A DNA stretch of 64,000 nucleotides from Casuarina equisetifolia (GCA_028551475.1 CM052358.1:6140501-6204500); one strand, 5' to 3'; positions 48,085 through 60,049 are shown, numbered from the stretch's first letter. The notes: a model not told the origin generated them from the sequence alone. Made by a program: numbers and translations.

Positions 48085-48250
48085 TCCATGGTTGAATGGT
48101 TAAAGCACCCAACTCATAATTGGCAAATTCATAGCCAATGGGACCCTCCAATAAATCTATTAGAATTGGCTCTATGTCAATGGAATCTCATCATTCATAC
48201 GTAATGAATTAGTGTGGTATATTTATATCATAACATAGGAACAATAAGAA
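48085..48250 (+). pseudogene. trnI-CAU: Plastid DNA fragment (NUPT) with broken trnI-CAU
   Basis: TCCATGGTTGAATGGTTAAAG and CCCAACTCATAATTGGC match, from memory, the plastid tRNA-Ile(CAU) gene, including the CAT anticodon in its loop. After CAAATTCATAG the T-arm and acceptor 3' side are missing, and the sequence continues with CCAATGGGACCCTCCAATAA and onward, which matches the plastid spacer between trnI-CAU and rpl23. Several differences are transitions, as expected for old nuclear plastid DNA. The tRNA cannot fold fully and is not functional. Confidence 0.8.
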
Positions 48251-50096
48251 AGCCTACATGTTATATTATTTTTGCCAATCCACATGTGATGTGTGAACAA
48301 TGAAGTCTACAAGTCACTCTGTTTGTAATTCGCGGTCATTAACGTGTCCTTCAATTTATATGCAACTCACAAGGAGTAACAAACCCTTCACTTTATTTGC
48401 AAACAACTTCAACCACTACAGATGATATTAGCTTATGTGAAGTAGCATCAATAGCAAACATAAAGAGTAGTGAATGGTAACTTTCCCAATAATTTGAGAA
48501 AAAAGAAAAAAAATATAATGAAGCTGTTTCCTGAAATTTTGCTATCCAATGAACCTAGCTACAAATGACCCACACAAATTGGAAGCCAGCTTCAAATATC
48601 TTAACTAGTTGTAGATATGTGAGAGTCCTAAAACATATGCTAAAACTTAAGCATTTCAACCTAATTTTACCAATGATCAAGGACTTGCTTGAAGTGTCGA
48701 TGGCATTCCGCATTTTAACCCTACATGCTTGCATCATCTGCAGCTCACTACCTTCTACTCACCTCATGTTTACCACATTTATACTCGTGGTGAAAACAAT
48801 AAGTGCCGTCGTACACATTAGACATAGAGTGGAAACAAAAAATGAAAACAACAAAAAAAAGACTTTTAAAGAGTATTCACATCAGTAAAACCACATATTT
48901 CTCATTCATGGAAGGACAAATCAATAATCATGAATCCTAGCTCTCACTCTTTCTTAGGAGCCCATCCGTTGTTCATCAATGCAAGGGCTAGCCCACAATT
49001 CAAAATTGAAAAGAAAAAAGAAAATCTCCCTCCCAAATCTGATGCAAACACCAATAATCCAAAATTAGAACTTACCTTAGTATCACTTGTATTGCTGCTT
49101 GGAGAACCAAATATCCAAACACAGAAACGTTAAACAAAACAGAGACTTTGAGGTAAAAGAGTTATGTGTAGAATTTAACCGAGAAACGCTACCTTCTTTG
49201 ACCTTCCTTATCAACCACAAGCCTATTTATCTTAATTTTTTTAACCTTTCTATTTTTTTTTTGTTAAGGTACTATTTTTGCCTCGATAGAAAATAACCTT
49301 GTGATATTAAAATATTCAAAAGTTAATTTTTTTTTTGAACTTTTATCCACAGTTCGTTATTTTATCTTCAGATGTAATAATAATTACTATTATTACTAAT
49401 TTCAATTCTCAAAAAAATAAAAAGCTTAAAGATTTTTTTGATAAGCAAGTAACATTTAATATATATTAAAATTCATTTCATAAAGGTTGGGGACATTTCT
49501 AATGATGAAACCGTATAATACCATAATAAATCAAAATTAGTTTTATTTAATTTAGAAGCATTCTGAATATTTAATTTTAAAAAAAAACTTCTTAACATAG
49601 TAAAATTTATTTTTTTAAAAATATTTTGATAACTTTAAAAAGTCTAATCTTATTATGCCAAAATTAATAACTTGGTAGTATGCATTTCTCAAATACGATG
49701 TTGGTTCTATTTATGCTTTAATTTAAAGGCTCCCCTTGAAAACAGAAGAAAAATAAGAAATAAAATAAAAAACTACACTCATAGTTCTTTACTTGGACCT
49801 GTTTAGTCGTTTCTAAGTTCAAGCCAGCTGTTGCAACCGACGAGCAAACTTACGGTGCCCAACAACCACCACCTGCAGGCGCTGCTCCGCTCCACCGCAC
49901 CGTCTCAATTCTCCTCTGCACAATCCTTCACCTCCAACCTCCTCCTCCTCCTCCTCACTGTTCTCCCTCTAACTCTCGCCGCCTTGGCCTTCGTCCTCCA
50001 ATGGCGGGTTGGAGGCCTCGACCCAACCACTCGCTGGGTCCCTCCGGGATCCCATCACTTGTTCCCTGGCATGGACCCGTCCCCTCTCTCCCGCAC

Positions 50097-50413
50097 TGTT
50101 ACGTGCAAGTTTCACCTAACTTGCACTAGCTGCAACTTAGGCCTAGATAGACTTGGGCGTGACTGGTAAGGTATGGCAGCCCTCTTTCTCTCTTGTAAAA
50201 TGCCTATTAAAAGGCAAGGAACTGAAATGGAAAGCAGGCAAGAACCAGAAAGTTAACCCGGTTACTCTCAAATGTCTCTCTCCTCACCCTTCAAACGGTA
50301 GAGATGGACTTCAAGGCTCTACACATCTAAAAGCCAACCCATATAATCCAAATACCCATAACAATGGCTTCCCTTTGGCCCTGTTGCGTGTGCTCAGATT
50401 TGTGCACGTAACA
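50097..50413 (+). mobile_element. Solo LTR inside exon 1 of KOB1-like copy B
   Basis: 317 bp, starting TGTTACGTGCA and ending TGCACGTAACA, an 11-bp perfect inverted repeat. Flanks CGCAC (50092-50096) and CCCAC (50414-50418) form a target duplication with one change; copy A shows the unoccupied CCCAC. The ends resemble those of the pol-less element LTRs, but the interior does not match them, so it is a related or convergent family. Orientation cannot be shown with certainty. Confidence 0.85.
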
Positions 50414-51926
50414 CCCACCGACCACCACCACTCCTCTGATTGCGTCAATCTCGGCCGTGGATCTTCCCCTTCGTTCCCGTACTACCAAGGCTGGAAGTTT
50501 GACTCCGGGCCAAATCTGAGGTCTAAGGTTCGATTTTACCGTCAAATTATACGCTTTTGAGGTGCATGTGCTTCTGGGCTTGCTTTTAATTATCCAATCT
50601 AAGATTGTAAGTTTGAGTCGTAGTGGTATTTTGGCTTCTTGTATCTTTTACTCTCTATGCTTCATTTTAGGATCCAACATTTGAATGTTAGTGGCATTCG
50701 GATTATGTGGCTGATCTGTTTCAGGTTTTGTTTAGCGCTGTTACGGGTCCAAGGCGATTATTTTACTTGAACTTTTTTTCCTTCGAGGTTGTCGTGGGTT
50801 TTGCCTATGTACTCCAATCTGCACCGAAAGTGACTCGTGATATCTTGGCTTTTGGCGTTGATCTGTTACTGGGTTTTGATTCTTGTAATTCGGATTTAGC
50901 GTCGGTTATGTTCCGCCAAAGGTTATTTTATTTTATTTTTTTATTCATGTCCGAGTTTTGCCTTTTATGATCCAACCGAAGACCAAAATTTTGACTCTTA
51001 TTAATCTCTTGGGTTTTGGGGTTGATCTATTTCAGGGTCGGATTTTGAGGCAAAATGTGGTTCTCGATGATCTTTTGGATTTTAAATAGATGTGATTATG
51101 GTTTTGTTTTCTGGATTGGGCTGGAGTAAATAAAGACTAGATTTTGTAATGTGAGGTAGTTTATTTGTTGTGTGATTGACTGAAAATGGTCATTTGTCCT
51201 GTTGCTGAGGATGAATCGGGCTCAAATTGTTGAATTTTTGCTTTATCTTCTCATGGTTTATGGAGCTTAGCTCAGTCAAGGTAACAACTAAGTATTCTTG
51301 GCTGAGTGGTGGCTCGCTTGCTCTGGTCCGATCGGCGACCACAATGTTTGTTACAGGTGAAATTTTTGGGTTTTGGAAATTTCTGAATCTGGGCTATATT
51401 TTTTAACTAATTTTTTGGGATGTACTGATTAATATGATAACTTAATCCCTCGTAATTAACGTTGTGGTTGCTGTGTTAGTGGGGGTTCAGAGATTCGTTA
51501 GCACTCTGATATGGATTGTTGGATTCACTTTGTCTTGGATTTTTCTTTTTGGAAATTGGTATTCGAGACAGATGCTATTCCAAGTTATATTTTTTCTACT
51601 TCTTAAAGTAATATTACCAAGTTCTTGCATGTATAATTTAGAAATGGGAGATGGCCCATTGTTGAAGGCAATATAAATAGCTTTTCTATATCTATATCTG
51701 TAGGTCATGAATTAAATGACTTTCTATAACCCTGTGCGATTATGCTTTTGACCATGCAGATATGTATTACGACAAGCACATCAGCTGGCTTGGAGCAGAT
51801 ATTGCCATGGATGTTTTATCATAAGGCTATTGGAGTCTCAACCTTTTTCCTTTTTGTGGAAGGAAAGGTTGCATCTCCGGCTGTGTCAAAAGTTCCGGAA
51901 TCTATCCCAGTAAGTCAACATGTGTC

Positions 51927-52614
51927 TGTTGGGTTGGTCCAGCCCATATTCAGGGACTTATTATTGGGTCCAATTAGGGTAATGTGGCCCTAAGGTTTAA
52001 AAGGAAAAATATAGGATTTTTTCTTTAAGAGAAGAGGTGAGTGGCCGTCAAAGAAAAGAGAGAGAGAGAAAAGAAAATAGCAGAATTTTGCAAAAATTAG
52101 AGGCCCTGCGCAGCAGTTGATCAAACGTCTGATCAAGGTCGATCCGTTGTCTGATTGAGCTGATTTTTTGTCAGCAGGTTCGGGATTGAGTGTTCTTCAT
52201 TGTGAACGGTTGTATCGTCGTTTGGAGCTCTTGAAGTCAGCAGATTGTGGTCAAAAATCTGGGTGATATTTCTCCAACTTTTTCTTGGTTAAGTTGTTGT
52301 TTACAACTTGTTTCTTCACTATTTATTGGTGATTCTATTATTGTTGAATCAGTGAATCTTAGTCCTGTTGCTATTGTTAAGGACTTGATTGGGCTGTAAC
52401 CTAACGATTGATATAGTGGAGATTTGAATGGACTCCGTGATCGGTCCCATGGTTTTTTATCCTTTACATTGGAGGAGTTTTTCCACGTAGAAATTCTTTT
52501 GTGTTGATTGTGATTTGCTTATTTTACTTGTGATTCAAATATATCGTTGGTGTTTTAGTATTTCCTTATAGGTTCAATCAAAGTGGGAAACTTTATACGT
52601 CATTTTTCCCTTCA
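51927..52614 (+). repeat. 5' LTR of intron-2 copia element
   Basis: 688 bp, TGTTGGGTTGG...CCCTTCA. Contains a GA-rich stretch near 52055-52075. I could not fix the TATA box; GGTTTAAAAGG near 51995 is one candidate. Confidence 0.95.
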
Positions 52615-52617
52615 GAG

Positions 52618-52632
52618 TAGTATCAGAGCTTA
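52618..52632 (+). promoter_or_regulatory. Primer binding site of intron-2 copia element
   Basis: TAGTATCAGAGCTTA lies three bases after the LTR and resembles the initiator Met tRNA complement with a G-to-A change at the second base. Confidence 0.8.
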
Positions 52633-52668
52633 GGTTGTGGTTGTTTTATCTTTAGATTTGATTGAACG

Positions 52669-53544
52669 ATGGAACTAAGCACTAACAGGATGATTAGTTT
52701 GAATGGAAGAAATTATCATGTTTGGAAGGGTAAGATGGAAGATTTGCTTTATGTGAAGCGTTGGCACTTACCGATGTTTAGTGAAACTAGAGCAGATAAC
52801 ATGAGTGAGGTCGATTGGACTCTTGAGCATAAAATTGTATGCGGGTTCATTCGACAATTTGTAGATGAGAATGTTTTGAATCACATTAGTAAAGAAACAC
52901 ATGCTCGGACTCTATGGAATAAACTTGAATCTTTGTATGCTCGAAAGACTGGAAATAATAAGATGTATTTGATGAAGCAACTTATTAGCTTGAAATACAA
53001 AGATGGGCAATCTATATCTAATCATTTGAATGAGTTTCAGGGAATGTTAGATCAACTTTCAGGCATGAATATGAAGTTTAAAGATGAAGTACAAGGACTT
53101 TGGTTACTTGGTACTTTACCAGAATCTTGGAAAACATTTTGTATGTCAGTGAGTAACTTTGCTCCCGATGGTATTGTCATTATGGATTTTGCCAAGACTA
53201 GTATTTTGAATGAAGAGATGAGAAGAAAGAGTCAGGGTTCTTTGTCTCATTCTGAAGCTTTGGTTGTTGAAAATAGGGGGAGAAGTCATAGTAGAGGTCC
53301 GAGAGGTTATAACAAAAGTCGAAGTAAGTCTAGATCATGGCATAAAAATGTGGAGTGCCATCATTGTGGCAAGATGGGTCATATTAAGAAAAATTGCTTC
53401 CAACTGAAAAATGAAAAGAAAAATGATAAAGGTAAAAATGAAAGAAGAAAGTTAATGAAAGTGAGAAGAAGGACAACAATGATAATGATCGAGTTGCAAC
53501 AGCTACTAATGAACTTGTTATTGTGTGCTATGATGATAATGTGA
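52669..53544 (+). pseudogene. Copia gag region
   Basis: Begins ATG at 52669, 37 bases after the primer site. The first 200 residues form a copia gag (LNGRNYHVWKGKMEDLL, then LWNKLESLYARKTGNNK and LNEFQGMLDQLSG). A zinc knuckle CHHCGKMGHIKKNC lies at residues 231-244. A frameshift in a Lys/Asn-rich, A-rich stretch between about 53440 and 53475 separates it from the protease, so the last 25 or so residues are out of register. Confidence 0.9.
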
Positions 53545-56500
53545 ATTTTGCAAGCAATGAGACAAGTTGGGTAATTGATAGTGGTGCTTCTCTTCATATT
53601 ATTTCCAAGAGGGAGTTCTTTACTTCTTATACTCCTGGAAACTTTGGCACATTGAAGATGAGTAATGATTGCTTGGCTAAAGTTGCAGATATGGGAGATG
53701 TATGCTTGGAGACTCGTAATGGATCCAAGTTGGTTCTCAAGAATGTTAGACATGTACCAGAAATTCGCTTGAATTTGATTTCTACCGGACAACTTGATGA
53801 TGAAGGTTTTTGCAATATCTTCAATAATGGACAATGGAAACTTATTAAGGGTTCATTAGTTATTACGAGAGGCAAGAAAGAGTCTTCTTTGTATTTATTT
53901 CAGGCCAAGATTTCCAAGAACATTTGTAATGTAGTGGAAGATAGGAATGCAAGTGCTTTATGGCACAAAAGGTTAAGTTACATGAGTGAGAAGTGCATGA
54001 ATATGTTGACAAAGAAGAACTTGTTATCTGGGATTAAGAGTGCAAAACTTGAGAAGTGTGCACATTGTTTAGCTGGAAAACATAAAAGAGTTTCATTCTA
54101 TAGTCACCCTCCTTCAAGAAAATCAGATTTATTGGAGTTAGTACACTCAGATATTTGTGGCCCAGTTAACCCGAGGACGCTTGGTGGAGCATCCTACTTT
54201 GTGACCTTTATTGATGACTACTCAAGAAAGGTTTGGGTTTATGTTTTGATGTCAAAAGATCAAGTGCTAGATGTGTTTAAACAGTTTTAAGTTTTAGTAG
54301 AGCGGCAAACTGGAAAGAAATTGAAATGCATTCGATCAGACAATGGTGGTGAGTATATTGGACCATTTGATGAGTATTGTAGGCAACATGGTATTCGACA
54401 TCAGAAGACACCTCCAAAAACACCTCAGTTGAATGGTATAGCGGAACGAATGAACAGGACATTGGTTGAGAAAGTTAGATGCATGATTTCAAATGCTAAC
54501 TTGCCAAAGACATTTTGAGGTAAGGCATTACTTACAGCAGCTTATGTTATCAATCTATCTCCAACTGTTGCTTTAGATGGTGATGTGCCAAATATAGTTT
54601 GGTTTGGCAAGGATGTTTCCTATAATCATCTAAGAGTATTTGGTTGCAAAGCATTTGTTCATATTCCAAAGGATGAGAGGCCTAAGTTAGATGTCAAGAT
54701 ACGAGAATGTATATTTCTTGGTTATGGTTCTGATGAATTTGGCTATAGGTGTTATGATCCAGTTGTGAAGAAAATTGTGAGGAGTCGTGATGTTGTATTT
54801 TTTGAGAATCAAAATATGACAGATATTGGCTAGAGTGAGAAGAATATGTCACAAGGCTCTAAGATTGGTATTGATATTGATCTAATTCCTTCAAATGATT
54901 TACAGCGACAGTTGCCAGAACAAGTTGAGAGTGATATTCAGCATGATGTTCAGGATCAAGTTCAGAATGACCAACAGGTTGCAGATAATAGTGACACTCA
55001 GACAGATAATGTTGTTGATGTTCAGTAGAATCCATCTTCAGTTCCACCATTGAGGAGGTCTACTAGAGGTCGCCATCCATCCTCTAGATACTCCACTGAG
55101 GAGTATATATTGTTGACTGATGTAGGTGAGCCTGAGAGCTTTGAAGAAGCAGCAGAGGATGTGGATAAGAAAAAATGGGTTAATGCAATGCAAGATGAGT
55201 TGAAATCTTTGCATGATAATCAAACATTTGAGTTGGTGACATTGCCTAAGGGCAAGAAAACTTTGAAGAATCATTGGATTTATAGATTGAAACATGATGA
55301 AAATTCTTCACAACCCCGATACAAAGCCAGACTAGTTGTTAAAGGTTTCAGTCAGAAAAAGGGAATTGATTATGATGAGATTTTCTCACCTGTTGTGAAA
55401 ATGTCCTCAATTCGAGTGGTTTTGGGATTGGCTGCCAGTCTTGATCTTGAAATTGAGCAAATGGATGTAAAGACTGCTTTTCTTCATGGTGACCTAAATG
55501 AAGAAATTTATATGGAGCAACCAGAGGGTTTTAAAGAAAAAGGTAAAGAGAACTATGTTTGCAAGTTAAAGAAACATTTATATAGCTTAAAACAGGCACC
55601 GAGACAATGGTATCGAAAATTTGAGTCTTTTATGGGGGACCAAGCTTATAAGAAGACAAATTCTGATCATTGTGTGTTTGTGCAGAAGTTCTCAGATGAT
55701 GATTTTATCATTCTACTACTTTATGTAGATTACATGCTTATAGTTGGTAAGAATGCTGCAAGAATTGAAAAGTTGAAGCAGGAGTTAAGTAAGTCATTCT
55801 CAATGAAAGACTTAGGCTCAGTGAAGCAAATTCTTGGTATAAGAGTTAGTCGTGACAGAAAAGCCAAGAAGTTGTGGTTGTCTTAAGAAGAGTATATCAA
55901 GAAAGTGCTTCAGAGGTTTTGTATGGATAAAGCTAAAGTGGTGAGCATGCCTCTTGCTACACACTTTAAGCTTAGTAAGAAATAATGTCCTGTAGATGAG
56001 GAAGACAGAAAAGATATGAAAAGAGTTCCTTATGCTTCGGTTGTTGGTTGTTTAATATATGCAATGATTTATACAAGGCCAGATATAGCTCATGCAGTTG
56101 GAGTAGTTAGCAGATTTACTTCTAATCCTGGAAGAGAACATTGAAATGCAGTAAAGTGGATTATAAGGTATCTTCGAGGCACTTCTAGTTTGAAACTTTC
56201 ATTTGGGAGTGATAAGCCTATTCTTGTGGGATATACAGATTCTGATATGGCAGGAAATATTGATAATAGAATATCTACTTCAGGCTACTTGATTAAGTTT
56301 TCAGGAGGAGCTGTGGCATGGCAATCAAGATTACAAAAATGTATTGCTCTATCTACAACAGAAGCATGTAAAGAGTTGCTTTGGATGAAGGAATTCATAA
56401 AAGAACTTGGTTTTGTGCAAGAAAGGTATGTGTTATTTTGTGACAGTCAAAGTGCTATACGTCTTGCTAAGAACTCTACGTTTCATCAAAGATCAAAGCA

Positions 56501-56663
56501 TATCGATGTAAGGTATCATTGGATTCGAGATATCATGGAAACTAAAGAGGTTGCACTTGAAAAGGTACATACTGAGGATAATGGTTCTGATATGATGACA
56601 AAGGCTCTATGGCGAGAAAAGTTTGAGTTTTGTCGGCATGAGGCCGGTTTGGATTATGCTTAA
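53475..56663 (+). pseudogene. Copia pol region (protease-integrase-RT-RNase H)
   Basis: One frame carries everything from the protease (WVIDSGASLHI, about 53568) to the RNase H end at 56663. Integrase has LWHKRLSYMS, CAHCLAGKHKR, the Asp in VHSDICGP, IRSDNGGEYIG and LNGIAERMNRTL. RT has KARLVVKGFSQKKGIDY and MDVKTAFLHGDLNEEIYM. The catalytic motif reads YVDYMLIVG instead of YVDD. In-frame stops are at 54288, 54516, 54831, 55026, 55884, 55983 and about 56142; those at 54516 and 56142 stand where TGG is expected. RNase H lacks about eight residues between LSTTEA and CKELLW, an apparent in-frame deletion. It is clearly non-functional. Confidence 0.9.
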
Positions 56664-56710
56664 GAAATGGACATATGGAATCTCCCTCATTTGGGCTGGA
56701 GGGGGAGAAT

Positions 56711-57398
56711 TGTTGGGTTGGTCCAGCCCATATTCGGGGACTTATTATTGGGTCCAATTAGGGTAATGTGGCCCTAAGGTTTAAAAGGAAAAATATAGGA
56801 TTTTTTCTTTAAGAGAAGAGGTGAGTGGCCGTCAAAGAAAAGAGAGAGAGAGAAAAGAAAAGAGCAGAATTTCGCAGGAATTAGAGGCCCTGCGCAACAG
56901 TTGATCAAACGTCTAATCAAGGTCGATCCGTGGTCTGATTGAGCTGATTTTTTGTCAGTAGGTTCGGGATTGGGTGTTTTTCATTGTGAACGGTTGGATC
57001 GTCGTTTGGAGCTCTTGAAGTCAGCAGATTGTGGTCGAAAATCTGGGTGATATTTCTCCAACTTTTTCTTGGTTAAGTTGTTGTTTACAACTTGTTTCTT
57101 CACTATTTATTAGTGATTCTATTATTGTTGAATCAGTGAATCTTAGTCCTGTTGCTATTGTTAAGGACTTGATTGGGTTGTAACCTAACGATTGATATAG
57201 TGGAGATTTGAGTGGACTCCGTGATCGGTCCCGTGGTTTTTTATCCTTTACATTGGAGGAGTTTTTCCACGTAGAAATTCTTTTGTGTTGATTGTGATTT
57301 GCTTATTTTACTTGTGATTCAAATACATCGTTGGTGTTTTAGTACTTCCTTATAGGTTCAATCAAAGTGGGAAACTTTATACGTCATTTTTCCCTTCA
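56711..57398 (+). repeat. 3' LTR of intron-2 copia element
   Basis: 688-bp copy of 51927-52614, preceded by the polypurine tract GGAGGGGGAGAA (about 56697-56709) and followed by GTGTC. Confidence 0.95.
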
Positions 57399-58849
57399 GT
57401 GTCCACTATTTGGCTGCCTGACTTTTGTTTTAGTCCACATATTTCCTCTGCATATTTTTTATTTATAGTATCAATAATTTAGGGACCTCTTTAAACATGA
57501 TTTTATGTTTCTTCTTCGGGGCGTGAGAGTTATATACAGAACAAAAGAGTTGGAGGAGCAACAGGGTAAAAGGTTGGTTGACTGTTGCTTTTGGGGTTGA
57601 ATCATGTATTTCTGATTGATGATTAGAGTATCTTTTCTGGATTATCTTTGCTATTGAAGCTTTGAGCAACTTGGGAGAGGAGTGATACATATATATTTTT
57701 ACTTCTTTTATGATATATGAACTTCTATTTTCTTTTGAAGTTTAGCGGCATAGTTCCTTTTCTTTTTGTACTTAGCCTTCCAGATACTTTAGACCATTCT
57801 CCTTTTTTCTATTTTTGGGTCTTTTTCACCTTCTGTCTTTCTTGCTCTCTTGTTGTTGGTGATTATTGATATATTTGATTAGACCTAACTGGCTCCAACA
57901 TTTGATACAACAACTTCTCTGAACTATTGGACATATTTTATGGTCTCTCCTAAACTTTTTCTAATTTTTTTTCTGCGTGTTGTTGGTGGTATCATTAGCT
58001 GGATTTGGAATGAGACGTGGCTTTCAAGTTTCTTTAAAACCCTTGCAATTATGAGCTGTTTGTGAAGCAATCTCTCAACATGAAGATGGCTATCATAATG
58101 GCACCGGTATGAAAAATGTTCTCATGTAACACACGACTCTTTTTTCATTCTTACTTGTGATAAATAAGTTTTGAGTAATTTTTCTGAGCATATTCTCTTA
58201 CTTATTAAACTATCAGGACACTGGCATGGAGTGGATATTTCATCTGTACACTGATGAGTTAATACACCCAGCTGGTGCTCGGGAATATTCCTTGAGACAG
58301 TTACTTCTTGATGTGCCCGAGAATGTGGATATGGTTATATTCCCAAACTAAGTGAGTGAAATTATTGAGATTTACTATGATCATATGTAAGTGGTAGTAT
58401 ATTGTTGGGAGACTTGTAAAAAAGGTTTAAACATACTCATTTTGTCATTCTTATGCACCAAGTTCCACAATGAGACTAGCATTTGTTACTTGTATTATAC
58501 TGATTGTGATCTTCGTGTTGTTTAGGAGAGTAGTGTTGAAAGAGATGATATCAAGGAACCTTATAGTGATGTAAATCTTCCTTACCATTCCTTGCCTGTG
58601 CTTTCATTTTTGATCATAGAAACAATGAAGTTTAATATCCACAACATACATGTATTACCCTTTATGAATATTATTATGTTCATACTTGTTTGTTTGCTTC
58701 CTTAAACATATTAGGTAATAAGCTTATATCTTCATAACTAGTCTCATGATGAATTCATTAACGTAAGGATTGTACGACAATTAGAACACTGGGAACCTAA
58801 TAATATCTTGTTGATTGTTTTGATTAAATGGGAGAGTTTTGTTCACTTT

Positions 58850-58900
58850 ACAACTTTACAACTTTTAAAGTCCTAAAGTATATGCAAAAACTTAAGCATT
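58850..58900 (+). repeat. Short dispersed repeat, second copy near 48617
   Basis: AAAGTCCTAAAGTATATGC and ACTTAAGCATTTCAATCTAA closely match 48617-48665. The match is about 50 bp, just outside the KOB1-like duplication and just before the gypsy element on the minus strand. Confidence 0.6.
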
Positions 58901-58967
58901 TCAATCTAACTTTATATCTTTTACCTTCTTCTGTAGAGATTGTGATGGCAAAATACTTATGGCTTGT

Positions 58968-59441
58968 TGTAGCAATCAAGACTTTGATTTTGTTCTTTAT
59001 AAGTAGAACGAGCACGTGGCTGAGTGGGAACTAAACTCCAATCCAACTCAAACGCCTTAGTAGAAGCCTTCCTATGACCAATTGTGACGATTTGGGAAGA
59101 ACACTAGAAAATTTTAGAGTTCTTAGAGGGAACTCAAACCTCACTTTAGTAAAAGGATTCTTTGAGGGAATCCAACCTCTAGTATAGACTTTTACCTGAA
59201 AGATACCTCTGTAATTCATAACCATCAACCTTTTATATTGCTCGATTAGTTACAACAACTTAACAGCTTATTTAACCACCTCAACAACCCTTCTAACTAA
59301 CTTAGGATTTTGAACAGAAAAGCTTAAAATGTATACACTGCTAAAGCAAACAACACCAGTTAAATAGTTATGAAAAATGCCTATAGTGCAAGATAAAATG
59401 ACACATACAATCCTTTTCTTATTAATCTTTGGGCTATTGCA
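58968..59441 (-). repeat. 3' LTR of minus-strand gypsy element
   Basis: About 474 bp. On the minus strand it starts TGCAATAGCCC after a purine tract (AAGGGGAAGGGAG, plus-strand 59442-59454) and ends GATTGCTACA. The end matches the partial LTR at 63934-64000 (GCAATCAAGACT... and TTTATAAGTAGAACGAG). Confidence 0.82.
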
Positions 59442-59509
59442 CTCCCTTCCCCTTAACAGAAACCTTGTCCCTAAGGTTAAAGGAAGGGTATCGCTAGTTG
59501 AAGACATCA

Positions 59510-59970
59510 ATAATGATCCAAGTAGCCTCCTATAAGGGTAATCCTTGCCAATGCACTAAGAGTTGAGATTGTTTCTTATGTATACGGTGATCCAAAATAG
59601 CTTGTGGTTATGGACTAATAACGTCTTTAGCTTGTAAGAAAATTGGTAAGTCATGCTAAACCACTACATGATTGCCAATGACTTTCTTAAGCATGGAAAC
59701 ATGGAAAACATTATGTAATCGAGAACCTGAGGGCAATTTTACTCTGTAAGCCACTTCACCAATTTGCTGTAGAGCCTTATAAGGATCAAAATATCAAGGA
59801 GAAAGCTTGTAATTCTTTCGAATTACCAAGGAAATGGCTCTATAAGGTTGTAACTTAAGATAAACAAAGTCACCAACTTGATACTACACCTCTGTCCTGC
59901 CAACATCATAATATTTTTTCATATGAGCTTGAGCACCTTTCAACCATTCCTTTATATCCTTGAGAATTTC
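59510..59970 (-). pseudogene. Chromodomain and integrase C-terminus, minus-strand gypsy
   Basis: The minus strand spells a C-terminal integrase segment (GDFVYLKLQPYRAIS near 59840, HNVFHVSMLKK near 59690) and a chromodomain (LLVHWQGLPL then EATWI near 59540-59560), with stops between. It aligns with 4480-4900 of gypsy element 1. A chromodomain is thought to guide integration to marked chromatin. Confidence 0.8.
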
Positions 59971-60049
59971 ATCACAAACCTTTAATTCCTAATCAACCAT
60001 TTCCAAAGGAGAGGAACTCAAAACATAAGAGAGAAGAGAAGGGGGAGCA

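Larger units (their letters stand above)
51927..57398 (+). mobile_element. Ty1/copia element in intron 2 of KOB1-like copy B
   Basis: Full-length 5.47-kb element. LTRs of 688 bp (51927-52614 and 56711-57398) differ at about 19-20 sites. The target duplication GTGTC is exact at 51922-51926 and 57399-57403, and copy A has the empty site with one GTGTC near 29515. Gag, protease, integrase, RT and RNase H appear in copia order, with one frameshift and several in-frame stops. The gag and RT resemble the Tork/Tnt1 group; that is an inference. Confidence 0.95.
49855..58570 (+). pseudogene. KOB1: KOBITO1-like glycosyltransferase-like pseudogene, copy B
   Basis: Exons matching copy A: 49855-50096 plus 50414-50527 (split by a solo LTR), 51760-51909, 57520-57572, 57999-58106, 58217-58351, 58526-58570. 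Damage: the start codon reads GTG at 49855; exon 1 is split; exon 3 has GG at the acceptor (57518-57519), as in copy A; exon 4 has a one-base loss near 58035; exon 5 has HLYTDE where copy A has HLDTDE, so the DTD is lost, and ends in TAA (58349-58351) where copy A has TAT. A 5.47-kb copia element lies 17 bases into intron 2. The frame of exon 1 before the LTR keeps the membrane anchor and RWVPPG. The C-terminal part is absent as in copy A. Confidence 0.82.
48297..58787 (+). repeat. Segmental duplication, KOB1-like copy B
   Basis: Counterpart of 26240-30862. Homology ends at ACAATTAG (58780-58787). It contains two insertions absent from copy A: a 317-bp solo LTR (50097-50413) and a 5.47-kb copia element (51927-57398). 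Confidence 0.85.
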
